In this document: one piece after another, positions 1 to 8,844 of the stretch
Position numbering within the stretch: the stretch's first letter is position 1
Layout: the number at the start of each line of letters is the position of its first letter
Source of the DNA: Hymenobacter sediminicola
Lineage (GTDB): Bacteria > Bacteroidota > Bacteroidia > Cytophagales > Hymenobacteraceae
DNA length: 64,000 nucleotides
NCBI RefSeq assembly: GCF_014250515.1
Contig: NZ_CP060202.1
Coordinates: forward strand, 2,911,001 to 2,975,000
Reading direction: 5' to 3'
Translations under genes and position numbers: made by a program
The notes under the pieces: model-generated
Seen by the model: only the letters and a program-made list of their open reading frames with translations
Databases searched by the model: none
What the model was told of the DNA's origin: nothing

Positions 1-338
1 AGCTCGGTTTTCGAAATTGGCTGGTGCCCCATTACGGTGGCCAGATAGGCGAAATCGTCGGGGGTGAGCAGTGGCGTGCCCGCCAGCCCCAGCCGGATAT
101 AAGAGCGGGCGTAGCGAGTAAGAAAGATGAGCAGCTTACCGATTTCCGCTTCCGGCGGCATAGACGGCACAGTAGCTGGTGCAGATGGCCCGCGCGGCTC
201 CGGCGGCGCCGCAGTTCGGCCGTAGAGCCAAGCAGCAAAGCCAGCCAAATTAGGGGCAGAACTGCCTGTCCCTCCCCGGCCCAGCTCCTCGAACTGTTCT
301 AACTGCTCCAGAAGCTGCTTTAATAAGGTATAAGCCAT
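1..338 (-). CDS. MarR-like winged-helix regulator (partial)
   Basis: The minus-strand reading frame is open from an ATG at 336-338 to the left edge, so only the first ~112 residues are visible. The N-terminus (MAYTLLKQLLEQLEQFEEL) is followed by a proline-rich linker. It then runs into a helical segment and the motif MGHQPISKTEL, which resembles the start of the DNA-binding domain of Bacteroidota MarR-family proteins. It is divergent from the TonB-receptor gene, with an inverted repeat between them, so control of that receptor and of itself is the likely role. The family call is moderate because the recognition helix and wing lie outside the window. Confidence 0.6.
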   Translation of the reverse strand, partial: MAYTLLKQLLEQLEQFEELGRGGTGSSAPNLAGFAAWLYGRTAAPPEPRGPSAPATVPSMPPEAEIGKLLIFLTRYARSYIRLGLAGTPLLTPDDFAYLATVMGHQPISKTE

Positions 339-369
339 GAAAAGCAAAGTAAAACAAGATACCTGAATG

Positions 370-387
370 AAGTATGAAAAAATACTT
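370..387. promoter_or_regulatory. Inverted repeat, candidate operator of the divergent MarR-like regulator
   Basis: AAGTAT (370-375) and ATACTT (382-387) form a perfect 6-6-6 inverted repeat in an AT-rich stretch between the two divergent genes. A further CATACT half-site at 402-407 also pairs with AGTATG at 371-376. Position and symmetry suit a dimeric regulator; binding is inferred. Confidence 0.4.
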
Positions 388-450
388 TTTACTTTTTAAA
401 ACATACTAATACGGTCTATGTTCGTACGATACCCAACTAAATTCGCGGTT

Positions 451-2907
451 ATGCTGCTTCGCTACCTCCTTGCGTTTCTTCTTCTAATTGTGGCTTCCGG
501 GCCGGTGCAAGCACAAAGCACCGGTGTACTCAGCGGTACCGTGCGCGACCGGAACACGCAGCAACAGCTGCCCGGCGTGACGGTGGCGCTGGAAGGCACT
601 AGCCTAGGCACCGCCACTGACGAGCAGGGCCGCTTCCGCCTCACTGGTATCCCCACGGGTAGCTACAACGTGCGCGTGTCTTTCATTGGGTATGAGCCGC
701 TGTTGCGGGCCAACGTGAGCATCACTTCCGGCAACTCCAACATCGTGAGCCTGGAGTTGGTACCGTCGGCGCAGGCGCTGGGTGAGGTACAGGTAACGGC
801 CAACCGCGCCATTCGGGTGGCTACGCCCGAAACTCCGCTGAGTGTGCAGCGCCTGAACGTGGAGGAAATCAAGAGCAACCCCGGCGGCAACTTCGATATT
901 TCTCGGGTGGTGCAAGTGCTGCCCGGCGTGGGTGGCGGCGGCACCAGCGGCACGGCTGGCTTCCGCAACGACATCATTATCCGGGGCGGCGCCCCCAACG
1001 AAAACGTGTATTACCTCGACGGCATTGAAGTGCCAGTCATCAACCACTTCCAGACCCAGGGCAGCGCCGGCGGGCCTACGGGCATGCTGAACGTGAGCTT
1101 TATTGAGGATGTAACGCTGAGCTCCTCGGCCTTTGAAGCGCGCTACGACAACACCCTGAGCAGCGTGCTGCAGTTCCGGCAACGCGACGGCAACCCCGAC
1201 CGGGTGCAGGGCAATGTGCGGTTGAGTGGTACCGAGGTGGCGGGCACGCTGGAAGGTCCGCTGGCCAAAAACACCACGTTTCTGGCTTCGGTCCGCCGCT
1301 CCTACCTGCAACTACTATTTCAGGCCATCGACCTACCCATTCGGCCCAACTATTGGGACGCGCAATTCAAAGTCACCACCAAACTCTCGCCCAAAACCAC
1401 CATCACGGCCCTGGGCCTGGGGGCGCTGGACCACTTCGAGGTAGCCGTGCCCAAGAAGTCGTCGTTGGAGAAAGAGTACATTCTGCGCAACACGCCCTCC
1501 ATCGACCAGTGGAACTACACGGTGGGCGTGTCGCTGCGGCAGCTGTTGGAACGCGGCTACCTGAACGTGGCGCTGAGCCGCACGCAGCTCGACAACCAGG
1601 TAAATCGGTTTGAAGGCGGCGCCGAGTTCAGCAACGACGAGAGCCGCCGCAACCTGCTCACCCGCTCGGGCGAGACAGAAAACAAGCTACGCGTGGATGT
1701 AAACCGGGCGGCGGGCAAGTGGCAGTATGCTTACGGGGCCGTGGGCCAGTGGATTACGTTCGACAGCCGCTACTTTAACCGTTTGCGCCGCGAAGTGCTC
1801 AACCCCGACGGCACGGTGCAGCAGCCGGCCGTGGATGTGCGCTTTCAGTCCGACCTAAGCTTTGCCCGCTTCGGGGCGTTTGCCCAGGTCACGCGCCCTT
1901 TCCTGCCCGACGACCGGCTCACGCTTTCGGCTGGTGTGCGCGCCGATGGCAACTCCTTCACCGAGGACGGCGCCAACCTGCTGCGCACCATCTCGCCCCG
2001 TGTGTCGGCTTCGTACGCGTTGGCCTCGCGCTGGAACCTGAACGCCAGCATTGGGCGCTACTACAAAATTCCGCCTTCCACCCTACTCGGCTTCCGCGAC
2101 GCCAGCGGCCAGTTCGTCAACAAACGCAACCGCTACATCGGGAGCACGCACTACGTAGCAGGGCTAGAATTTCTGCCCGCGCCCAGCACGCGCTTTACCG
2201 TGGAAGGCTTCTGGAAGCAGTATAGCCACTACCCAGTGAGCGTGCGCGACGGTATTTCGCTGGCCAACCTGGGCGGCGACTTCGCGGCCCTGGGCAATGA
2301 GGCCGTGACGAGCACCGGCAAGGGCCGGACCTTCGGCGGCGAGTTTTTCTTTCAGCAGAAGCTCACCAACAACTGGTTTGCAGTAGCGTCCTACACCTTG
2401 TTCAGCAGCGAGTTTACGGGCACCGACGGCGTGTACAAGCCCTCGGCCTGGGACACGCGCCACCTGGCTTCGGCCCTGCTGGGCCGCAAGTTCAGCCGCG
2501 GCTGGGAAGCGGGCGTGAAATACCGCTTTGCGGGCGGCGCGCCTTACACGCCATTCGATCTGGCAACTTCGCAGCAGAACTACCTCACCATCGGGCAGGG
2601 TGTGCCCGACTATGCCCGCCTGAACACCGAGCGGCTGGGCAGCTACCAGCAGTTCGACTTCCGCGTTGATAAGAAGTACAACCTGCGCCGCGTCACCATC
2701 GACCTGTTCATTGACCTGCAGAACGCCTTCCTGATCAAGAATCCTGCGGTACCGAACTACACCTTTCAACGTACCCCCGACAACTCGGCCTTCATCACCA
2801 CCGACGGCCAGCCCATCCTCGCCAACGGCTCCAACGCGGTACCCGTCCTTCTTGCCGACGACGACGCCACCGTGCTGCCTACCATTGGCTTCATTGTGGA
2901 GTTTTAG
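451..2907 (+). CDS. TonB-dependent outer-membrane receptor
   Basis: An energised outer-membrane transporter or receptor. From the ATG at 451 it starts with a clean signal peptide (MLLRYLLAFLLLIVASG, cut after AQA/Q). The in-frame ATG at 418 would add 11 residues before it, so 451 is preferred. Next come a carboxypeptidase-regulatory-like beta-sandwich (about residues 24-105, GVLSGTVRDRNTQQQLPGV), a plug domain with IIIRGGAPNENVYYLDGIEV (about 175-195) and a long beta-barrel ending in phenylalanine (IGFIVEF), the usual C-terminal signature. About 818 residues is typical. No SusD partner follows, so a glycan SusCD role is not supported, and the substrate cannot be read from the sequence. Confidence 0.93.
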   Translation: MLLRYLLAFLLLIVASGPVQAQSTGVLSGTVRDRNTQQQLPGVTVALEGTSLGTATDEQGRFRLTGIPTGSYNVRVSFIGYEPLLRANVSITSGNSNIVSLELVPSAQALGEVQVTANRAIRVATPETPLSVQRLNVEEIKSNPGGNFDISRVVQVLPGVGGGGTSGTAGFRNDIIIRGGAPNENVYYLDGIEVPVINHFQTQGSAGGPTGMLNVSFIEDVTLSSSAFEARYDNTLSSVLQFRQRDGNPDRVQGNVRLSGTEVAGTLEGPLAKNTTFLASVRRSYLQLLFQAIDLPIRPNYWDAQFKVTTKLSPKTTITALGLGALDHFEVAVPKKSSLEKEYILRNTPSIDQWNYTVGVSLRQLLERGYLNVALSRTQLDNQVNRFEGGAEFSNDESRRNLLTRSGETENKLRVDVNRAAGKWQYAYGAVGQWITFDSRYFNRLRREVLNPDGTVQQPAVDVRFQSDLSFARFGAFAQVTRPFLPDDRLTLSAGVRADGNSFTEDGANLLRTISPRVSASYALASRWNLNASIGRYYKIPPSTLLGFRDASGQFVNKRNRYIGSTHYVAGLEFLPAPSTRFTVEGFWKQYSHYPVSVRDGISLANLGGDFAALGNEAVTSTGKGRTFGGEFFFQQKLTNNWFAVASYTLFSSEFTGTDGVYKPSAWDTRHLASALLGRKFSRGWEAGVKYRFAGGAPYTPFDLATSQQNYLTIGQGVPDYARLNTERLGSYQQFDFRVDKKYNLRRVTIDLFIDLQNAFLIKNPAVPNYTFQRTPDNSAFITTDGQPILANGSNAVPVLLADDDATVLPTIGFIVEF

Positions 2908-2984
2908 AGCAGAACGGCTCACCGCCTCGGGCTGCCGGCCGCTCCGTTTGTTTACCTTGCTGCCTACCATTCCTCGCTTCTGCT

Positions 2985-3359
2985 ATGACACCTACTCTCG
3001 ATTCTACCACAACTCCTTCCTCTTCGCTGGTTGAGCGCCTGGCCCAGCAACTAGGAGCTTCCGCCAGTGCCCAGACCATTTTTGGCACACCCGTAGAACG
3101 GAACGGCGTCACGGTGATTCCGGTGGCGCGGGCCATCTACGGTTTTGGGGGTGGAGGCGGCTCCAAAGTGTCCGAAGGAGAAGGTTCGGGCGGCGGCGCA
3201 GGCATGGCCCTCACTCCCATCGGCTACATCGAGCTGACCGAAGGCCGCTCCCGGTTCCGGCCCATCCGGGGCTCGGTGGTACCACTGGTGGCCGTAAGTG
3301 GGCTGGTGGCCCTGCTGCTGCTGCGCAGCGTGCCCAAACTGTTGCGCCGGAACCGATAG
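2985..3359 (+). CDS. GerW/YtfJ-family membrane-anchored protein
   Basis: A 124-residue protein with an N-terminal helical part (SSLVERLAQQLGASASAQTIFG), then GTPVERNGVTVIPVARAIYGFG, a glycine-rich stretch (GFGGGGG and GSGGGAG), a short strand pattern (GYIELTEGRSRFRPI) and a C-terminal membrane segment (VVPLVAVSGLVALLLL) followed by a basic tail. This order matches the YtfJ/GerW sporulation-protein family, which is also common in organisms that do not form spores. The function outside Firmicutes is unknown. It begins 77 bases after the TonB receptor on the same strand and may be cotranscribed with it. Confidence 0.75.
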   Translation: MTPTLDSTTTPSSSLVERLAQQLGASASAQTIFGTPVERNGVTVIPVARAIYGFGGGGGSKVSEGEGSGGGAGMALTPIGYIELTEGRSRFRPIRGSVVPLVAVSGLVALLLLRSVPKLLRRNR

Positions 3360-3443
3360 CAGACGCCAGCCGCTGGCTTTTGTGCAACTTGCGGCTGGGT
3401 AGTCCGGCTACACCCCAGTACGTCGGCGGCTACTCGTTCTGTT

Positions 3444-4631
3444 ATGTCCTCATCCCGCACTCCTTCTTCGGCCGAATACAGCACTCTGGAAGCGGAAAAC
3501 CGCGCACTACGGGAGGAAGTTGCCCAACTGAAGGAGCAACCTGCCGCTGAGCGGGCGCAAAAACAGGAACGTTTCCGGACTGTGTTTGAGAACTCGCCGC
3601 TAGGCCAGAAAATAATTACCCCCGATCTGGTTATCAGGCAAGCCAACCAGGCGCTGGCCACCATGTTGGGCTTTGAGAGCGGCAAGGACTTGGTAGGTCG
3701 TCGCATCCTGGAGTTTGCTCACCCCGACCACATTGCCGACTGGCAGAAGCTTCAGGAGCGTTTGTGGGCGCATAAAGAGCCCAGCTTCACACTAGAAACG
3801 TGCTTGGTGCATCAGAACGGTTCCTCGTTTTGGTGCCGCATCACATCGGTTCTATTCCCCGATGATGGCGCGGAGTTGGGCTATACGACCCTGGAAGACA
3901 TTGCGGAGCGCAAGAGTCTGGAGATTTCACACAGGCGCCTCTACGATGCCCAGGAAACCATTCTGCATCTAGCGGCCCACGACCTGCAAAGCCCCATCAA
4001 CAACCTGCAGATGCTGATTGAGTTGCTGCGGCTAGAGCCAGCGGTACAGGCCGCTGCCGGCAACGACCAGAAAACCATTCAGGAGTTACTCACCCTGATG
4101 GAGCGCTCCTGTGAGGCTGCTAATGTGCTGCTAAAAGACGTGCTCTACCTGGGCCAGATTGAGGCTGACAGGCTTGAAAAGCACCGCACGGACCTAGGAG
4201 CCTACTTGGATGAGCGCCTTACTCTCTTTCGGGTAGCAGCGCAGGAAAAAGGAATAGAGTTGGTTCTGGAATTGCCCGCCGAGTCCATTCATGCCAACAT
4301 CCACGCCGATAAGTTTGGCCGTATCCTCGACAACCTGCTGACCAACGCCTTCAAGTTTACGCCCACGGGCGGTAAGATTCAGGTGCGGCTGCAGCAGCAT
4401 GATGGCCATGTGCGCCTGATAGTTCAGGATACGGGCCTGGGCATTCCGGAGGACCTGCAGCCTCATGTTTTCGACAAGTTCACGGCCGCTTCGCGCCCCG
4501 GCCTCTACGGCGACACCACAACCGGCCTGGGATTGTTCATCACCAAGCAAATTGTGGAACTGCACGAGGGCAAAATCTGGCTGGAAAGCCAGGAACACCA
4601 GGGCACCACGTTCTTTATCGACCTGAGCTAG
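3444..4631 (+). CDS. PAS-domain sensor histidine kinase
   Basis: A 395-residue, apparently soluble two-component kinase. It has an N-terminal coiled coil (about 8-40, AENRALREEVAQLKEQ), a PAS domain (about 45-155) ending in the typical YTTLEDIAERK linker, a HisKA domain with the H-box AAHDLQSP (histidine near residue 179) and a HATPase domain. The HATPase carries an N-box (DNLLTNAFKFTP, ~298), G1 (DTGLGIP, ~329) and G2 (TGLGLFI, ~359). There is no signal peptide, membrane segment or receiver domain, and no response regulator gene nearby, so it is an orphan kinase. The signal is unknown. It precedes nhaA on the same strand with a 93-base gap. Confidence 0.93.
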   Translation: MSSSRTPSSAEYSTLEAENRALREEVAQLKEQPAAERAQKQERFRTVFENSPLGQKIITPDLVIRQANQALATMLGFESGKDLVGRRILEFAHPDHIADWQKLQERLWAHKEPSFTLETCLVHQNGSSFWCRITSVLFPDDGAELGYTTLEDIAERKSLEISHRRLYDAQETILHLAAHDLQSPINNLQMLIELLRLEPAVQAAAGNDQKTIQELLTLMERSCEAANVLLKDVLYLGQIEADRLEKHRTDLGAYLDERLTLFRVAAQEKGIELVLELPAESIHANIHADKFGRILDNLLTNAFKFTPTGGKIQVRLQQHDGHVRLIVQDTGLGIPEDLQPHVFDKFTAASRPGLYGDTTTGLGLFITKQIVELHEGKIWLESQEHQGTTFFIDLS

Positions 4632-4724
4632 CCCTGATTCCGGTCTGTGCACGCCGTGGCCCCTGTTTCGCACTGCCGAGTGCAGCCGGTCGGCTGAGGT
4701 AACGGCGCCTTCTGCTCTCATACT

Positions 4725-6059
4725 ATGGCATTAACCCGACTTGTGCAGCCGCTGGTGCGGCCTTTTTCCGAGTTTTTCCGGCGCGAGGCGGCCAGTGGTA
4801 TTGTGCTGCTGCTAAGCAGTGTGCTGGCACTGGTGCTTGCTAACGTAGACTGGGGGCCGGCTCGCTATTTTCCGGCTATCTGGGAAAGCCCGCTGCGCCT
4901 CGCCATCAACGGGTTTGTGCTGGAAAAGAGCCTCCTGCACTGGATAAATGATGGCCTGATGACGGTGTTTTTCCTCATTGTAGGTCTTGAAATAAAGCGC
5001 GAAGTGCTGGAAGGCGAGCTGGCCTCGCTGCAGCAGGCGGCATTGCCCATTGCCGGCGCTCTGGGGGGCATGCTAGTGCCGGCGCTGCTGTTCACCGTTT
5101 TCAACCAAGGCACACCTACGGCAGGCGGCTGGGGGATTCCAATGGCCACCGATATTGCCTTCGCGCTGGCCGTGCTGCAATTGCTGGGGCCACGAGTGCC
5201 GCTGGCACTTAAGGTATTCCTCACGGCCCTGGCCATCGTCGATGATTTGGGGGCAGTGCTTGTTATTGCCCTTTTCTACACCCAGGACTTGCTGCTGAAC
5301 TATCTGTTCATGGCCTTAGGTATCTGGGCAATGCTGGGCATGCTCAATATTATGGGGGCACGCAGTCTGCTTTTGTATCTGCCGCTGGGAGCAGTGCTGT
5401 GGTATTTCATGCTCAAATCGGGGGTGCACGCCACGCTGGCCGGCGTAATGCTGGCTGTGACCATTCCCTCGCGCATCGGGCATAGCCGGGCGGCACTGCT
5501 GCGCCTGCTGGAAGGCCGGCTCGCCTTCATACAAGAAGAGGCGCACGCCGGCACCACTGACCCGCGCACTATCAGCGAGGAGCTGGAGGCCCTGTCGGAA
5601 GCTGTCAGCTCGCCCGCCCAGCGGCTGGAACAGCGCCTGCACAGCGTGGTATCGTTTGGTATCATTCCGCTGTTTGCCTTCGCCAATACGAGCCTCGTTA
5701 TTGAGCCGGCCGTGTTTCGGCAGCTGCTTTCGCCACTGGGGCTGGGCATTATAGTAGGGCTGCTGGTAGGCAAGCCACTAGGCATCTGCTTGCTGGCCTG
5801 GCTGGCCACTAAGCTGGGCTGGGCCACGCTGCCCGCAGGCATTACCTGGCGGCATCTGTGGAGCGTGGGCGTCGTGGCAGGTATTGGGTTCACCATGTCC
5901 ATCTTCATCACGCTGCTGGCACTGGGCGAAAAATCGGAGGGCGAAGTGGTGGCTAAAACAGCCATTCTGGTGGCGTCGCTGCTGGCCGGCGGCATCGGCT
6001 ATGTATTGCTGCGCACCGCACCAGCCGTGCCCTCCCCAGCCCTCCAGCAGCCGGAGTGA
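4725..6059 (+). CDS. nhaA: Na+/H+ antiporter NhaA
   Basis: An inner-membrane antiporter exporting Na+ in exchange for H+, used for pH and sodium homeostasis. The NhaA signature is clear: RREAASGIVLLLSSVLALVLAN at the start, INDGLMTVFFLIVGLEIKRE, MATDIAFALAVLQLLG and the double-aspartate ion site IVDDLGAVLVIALFY (near residue 172). At 444 residues it is longer than the E. coli enzyme (about 388), mainly through a hydrophilic loop around residues 250-300 (EEAHAGTTDPRTISEEL). The helix-rich remainder is complete. Confidence 0.96.
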   Translation: MALTRLVQPLVRPFSEFFRREAASGIVLLLSSVLALVLANVDWGPARYFPAIWESPLRLAINGFVLEKSLLHWINDGLMTVFFLIVGLEIKREVLEGELASLQQAALPIAGALGGMLVPALLFTVFNQGTPTAGGWGIPMATDIAFALAVLQLLGPRVPLALKVFLTALAIVDDLGAVLVIALFYTQDLLLNYLFMALGIWAMLGMLNIMGARSLLLYLPLGAVLWYFMLKSGVHATLAGVMLAVTIPSRIGHSRAALLRLLEGRLAFIQEEAHAGTTDPRTISEELEALSEAVSSPAQRLEQRLHSVVSFGIIPLFAFANTSLVIEPAVFRQLLSPLGLGIIVGLLVGKPLGICLLAWLATKLGWATLPAGITWRHLWSVGVVAGIGFTMSIFITLLALGEKSEGEVVAKTAILVASLLAGGIGYVLLRTAPAVPSPALQQPE

Positions 6060-6092
6060 GCTACTCGCCCGGATGCAGCAAATCCGCTTTTA

Positions 6093-6794
6093 TTAAGCTT
6101 TGAAACGGTACTTCAGCCACACCACGTCGTTGTCGAGTTGCTGCACCTCGCTTAAGTGCAGGCGCGTGGCCGGACCTTTGCGCAGGTAGTCGCTCACCTC
6201 AAATGTGGTCGGCGACTGGAGCGTGCCATCGGCAATGGGCAGTAGCAAGAGGCTCAACTCGTCGATCAGGCCGGCGTTGAGCAGGGAGCCATTGAGGTGG
6301 CCACCGCCTTCCAACATCAGCGTTTCAATGGGAAATAGCGCCGCCAGTTGCTCCAGGGCCGAGGCGAAATCTACTTCTGTACGGCCAGCAAACAGGTAGG
6401 AAATGCGTCGACGCTGCAGGTAATACAGATACTCGTCGCTGACCTGCTCCGTGAGCACCTCCACGATATGGTCGCCGCCGGTGGTGTTGCTGTCCCAGCC
6501 CAGCTTGCCGTGCGCATCTACGGCCACGGCAAAAGAAGTGGCGCCAGCATCTCCGATGAAGGGCTGCCTAGCAATGGGGTGCGGGGCAGGTTGCAGGTCG
6601 GGCTGCACGCCGCCAGAAAAGTCGCGCTCCATTGTTACGCGCCCACACATCCAGGCTTGGCTAGTGAAGGTGTCGTGGTATTTCTCGAAGTAGCCGGAGT
6701 AGGTGGTGGTCAGCTCTTTGTCTTTCCAATTCGCAGACAGAATCTTTCCGTCCACCGAGGACATCATGTGGCAGATTACGTGGGGTCGTTTCAT
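6093..6794 (-). CDS. RibD C-terminal / dihydrofolate-reductase-like protein
   Basis: A 233-residue protein beginning MKRPHVICHMMSSVDGKI, the characteristic first strand and substrate loop of the RibD C-terminal (bacterial bifunctional deaminase-reductase) fold. Later it has MCGRVTMERDF and ETLMLEGGGHLNGSLLNAGLIDEL, the NADPH-binding glycine-rich motif of this family. The deaminase half of RibD is absent and no riboflavin gene is adjacent, so it is one of the stand-alone DHFR-like reductases of unknown substrate. It converges on nhaA with a 33-base gap. Confidence 0.88.
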   Translation of the reverse strand: MKRPHVICHMMSSVDGKILSANWKDKELTTTYSGYFEKYHDTFTSQAWMCGRVTMERDFSGGVQPDLQPAPHPIARQPFIGDAGATSFAVAVDAHGKLGWDSNTTGGDHIVEVLTEQVSDEYLYYLQRRRISYLFAGRTEVDFASALEQLAALFPIETLMLEGGGHLNGSLLNAGLIDELSLLLLPIADGTLQSPTTFEVSDYLRKGPATRLHLSEVQQLDNDVVWLKYRFKA

Positions 6795-6982
6795 AGTTGG
6801 CTTTAAACGGGCTTCCAGACGATAAGGTGGCTCGGCGACCGGCTCAGTAGGTAGGTTAAATGCCCATCCTACTTCCTGTCCTCATCTGCCCGCTGTTTGT
6901 GCTGGTGGCTGCTATAGACTTCCGCATCAATGCCTATAAGCAGATTAGCCAAGTGCCCTCGCTTTTGGCTTATACTTGTTTG

Positions 6983-8266
6983 ATGAATAAGAAAGAGAAG
7001 CTGAATGCTATTGTCAACTCCTGCGAACGTCTTTTCGGACGTGGGGCAGCCAGTAGTTGGACGCACAGTGACTTTGTTGAGCTGAGCCAGGAAATTCTGC
7101 GTGATACCAAAGTCAACATCAGCCCGAGTACGCTCAAACGGATTTTCGGGAAGGTAGCGGTAGAGGATGATTACCTGCCCCAACAGGCCACTATTGAAGC
7201 TCTCGAAAAATTTGGGGGCTACTCTACGCCGGAAAGCAGTCAATCGTCTGCAATTCCGGAGGCTGTTCCGGCTGTCGAACCTGCACCGGTGGTAGCCGCG
7301 GAAACTGTACTTACCTCTACCTCCAAAAGCTCACAATATCCCAAGGTGGCGTTAGCCGTTGCGGCTACTCTCCTACTGCTACTGGGAATACTCACCCTGG
7401 CATATTTCTGGCCTAGAACCCAGCCCGCTGGCCGAATCACGCTGACCGATGTAGAAGGGGTGCTGCCTGCTACCGCTTTCTTTCGCCTGCAAGCACCTGC
7501 TGAGCGGGATAGTCTGTTCGTCGATTTCGGCGACAAATCCGCAATGGTTTACGTGGTTCCGGACCAGGAAAACATTGCGCATAACTACTTGTACCCCGGC
7601 GTATTTACGGTGAAGCTGCGGAATCGGCAAGACACCGTTTCCACGACCAAGGTCTTGGTGCGCTCCGACGGATGGCTTGGCTTAGGCTTCAATCGGCCAC
7701 AGGATTTGCCCAATCATTACTACGCCTTTCCAGCGGGCCGAAGCGGGCCGGATAGCCTGTTCCATATTGCGAATCGTGAGCTGCACAACATTGGGCTGGA
7801 CACCACCAGCCCCTTTTTTACCCGGCTCTGCAATTTCACGCCCGTTGCGAGTAGCCCGGACAACTTTGTATTCGAAGCAACCTTTAAAAATGAAGCGCAG
7901 GGAAAACGGATTTACTGCCGTAGCAGCCAGTTTCAGATAACCGGTCTGAAGAACATTCTCCGGTTTAAGTTGGCAAGCCCCGGCTGTAGCTACCGGATAT
8001 TAAATGTTGTTAGCGAGCAGAATTTCCGGGGCAATAAAATAAACCTTTCGCAATTTGTGATTAATCCGGATCAGTGGAACACGGTGAAATTGGTTAATAA
8101 AAACAAGCACGTTTCGCTGCTAGTAAATGACAAACTACTATTTACCGGCCCCTACAAAAAATCATTGGGCGAAATAAAAGGCCTGTTCCTGGAATTTGAA
8201 GGCAATGGATTTATCAAGAATTGCCGCTTAACTGCCCTCGACGGGAAAGTACTATATCGTTTCTAG
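6983..8266 (+). CDS. Membrane-tethered regulator with extracytoplasmic PKD-like domain
   Basis: From the ATG at 6983 the protein has 428 residues; a 6860 start adds an unlikely hydrophobic leader. Residues 1-85 (KLNAIVNSCERLFGRG, SPSTLKRIFGKV, YLPQQATIEALEKFGGY) form a helical, helix-turn-helix-like domain seen at the N-terminus of many Bacteroidota proteins. A serine/proline/alanine linker follows, then one membrane helix (about 120-143, VALAVAATLLLLLGILTLAYFW). The outside part has a PKD-like sandwich (FVDFGDKSAMVYVVPDQEN, YLYPGVFTVKL) and a C-terminal lectin/LamG-like sandwich (QWNTVKLVNKNKHVSLLVND). This suggests an outside-sensing protein with a cytoplasmic, perhaps DNA-binding, head. 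The architecture is seen; the function is inferred. Confidence 0.6.
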   Translation: MNKKEKLNAIVNSCERLFGRGAASSWTHSDFVELSQEILRDTKVNISPSTLKRIFGKVAVEDDYLPQQATIEALEKFGGYSTPESSQSSAIPEAVPAVEPAPVVAAETVLTSTSKSSQYPKVALAVAATLLLLLGILTLAYFWPRTQPAGRITLTDVEGVLPATAFFRLQAPAERDSLFVDFGDKSAMVYVVPDQENIAHNYLYPGVFTVKLRNRQDTVSTTKVLVRSDGWLGLGFNRPQDLPNHYYAFPAGRSGPDSLFHIANRELHNIGLDTTSPFFTRLCNFTPVASSPDNFVFEATFKNEAQGKRIYCRSSQFQITGLKNILRFKLASPGCSYRILNVVSEQNFRGNKINLSQFVINPDQWNTVKLVNKNKHVSLLVNDKLLFTGPYKKSLGEIKGLFLEFEGNGFIKNCRLTALDGKVLYRF

Positions 8267-8844
8267 CGCATACCCCGGCTTCCCGTACCTGACGTTCTGT
8301 ACCTGTTAGTCCTGGCGGGCGTGGTCTGGCCGGGCTACTCCGTGCGGCACCCTACTAGTCCAGGTCCTGGATTCATACCCTGTATTCAGACAATAGCTAC
8401 AGGCCCCTGCTCAAACCAGGCGCTGGACTTCCTGCACGACCATACGAACCAAGTACAGGAGCTTAACGATGCTGTTCACAGCATTATACCCAGTACATTA
8501 TTCATTGATTTACAGAATATTAACCTGTTCATTGTTTTGAACAAACTTTGCTCAGGGTGGCGTAGCTATTCCGGAAAAGCCAATGAATACTTTTGGCTTG
8601 TATCCCGGCTATGGCGCGGACCAGTGCTGACCATGGTGCAAAAGTCCCGGGCTTTCTTAGCTTCATCAAAGCCGGTAGAATGAGCCTGCACTACGGTCTA
8701 CTGTACCTCTCAGCGGCCAGCATTTCCCGCTTCTGCAACCGGATTGCCCGCATGTAGTGCACCGGTTTTCAACTTCCACCTTCCAGCCCCATGCCCACCC
8801 TCATGTCCTTCGCACGCTTGCAGGTACTGCCTTATGTAGTAAAG
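8267..8844. other. Gene-poor interval before the beta-galactosidase
   Basis: A 578-base stretch of lower GC than its neighbours. The only long plus-strand frame (8321-8683) has no recognisable domain and uneven composition, and I do not accept it as a gene. No RNA, repeat or clear -7/-33 promoter pair was recognised. It presumably holds the promoter of the GH2 gene. Confidence 0.4.

Noticed and set aside
604..1311. 235-codon minus-strand ORF opposite the TonB receptor
   Set aside because: Shadow of a well-supported gene in high-GC DNA; its protein is His/Arg/Ala-biased with no domain.
2164..2970. 268-codon minus-strand ORF opposite the receptor C-terminus
   Set aside because: Antisense shadow with repetitive Ala/Gly/Val content and no domain.
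8321..8683. 120-codon plus-strand ORF before the beta-galactosidase
   Set aside because: No domain, uneven composition, no coupling to neighbours and a poor start context; probably chance.
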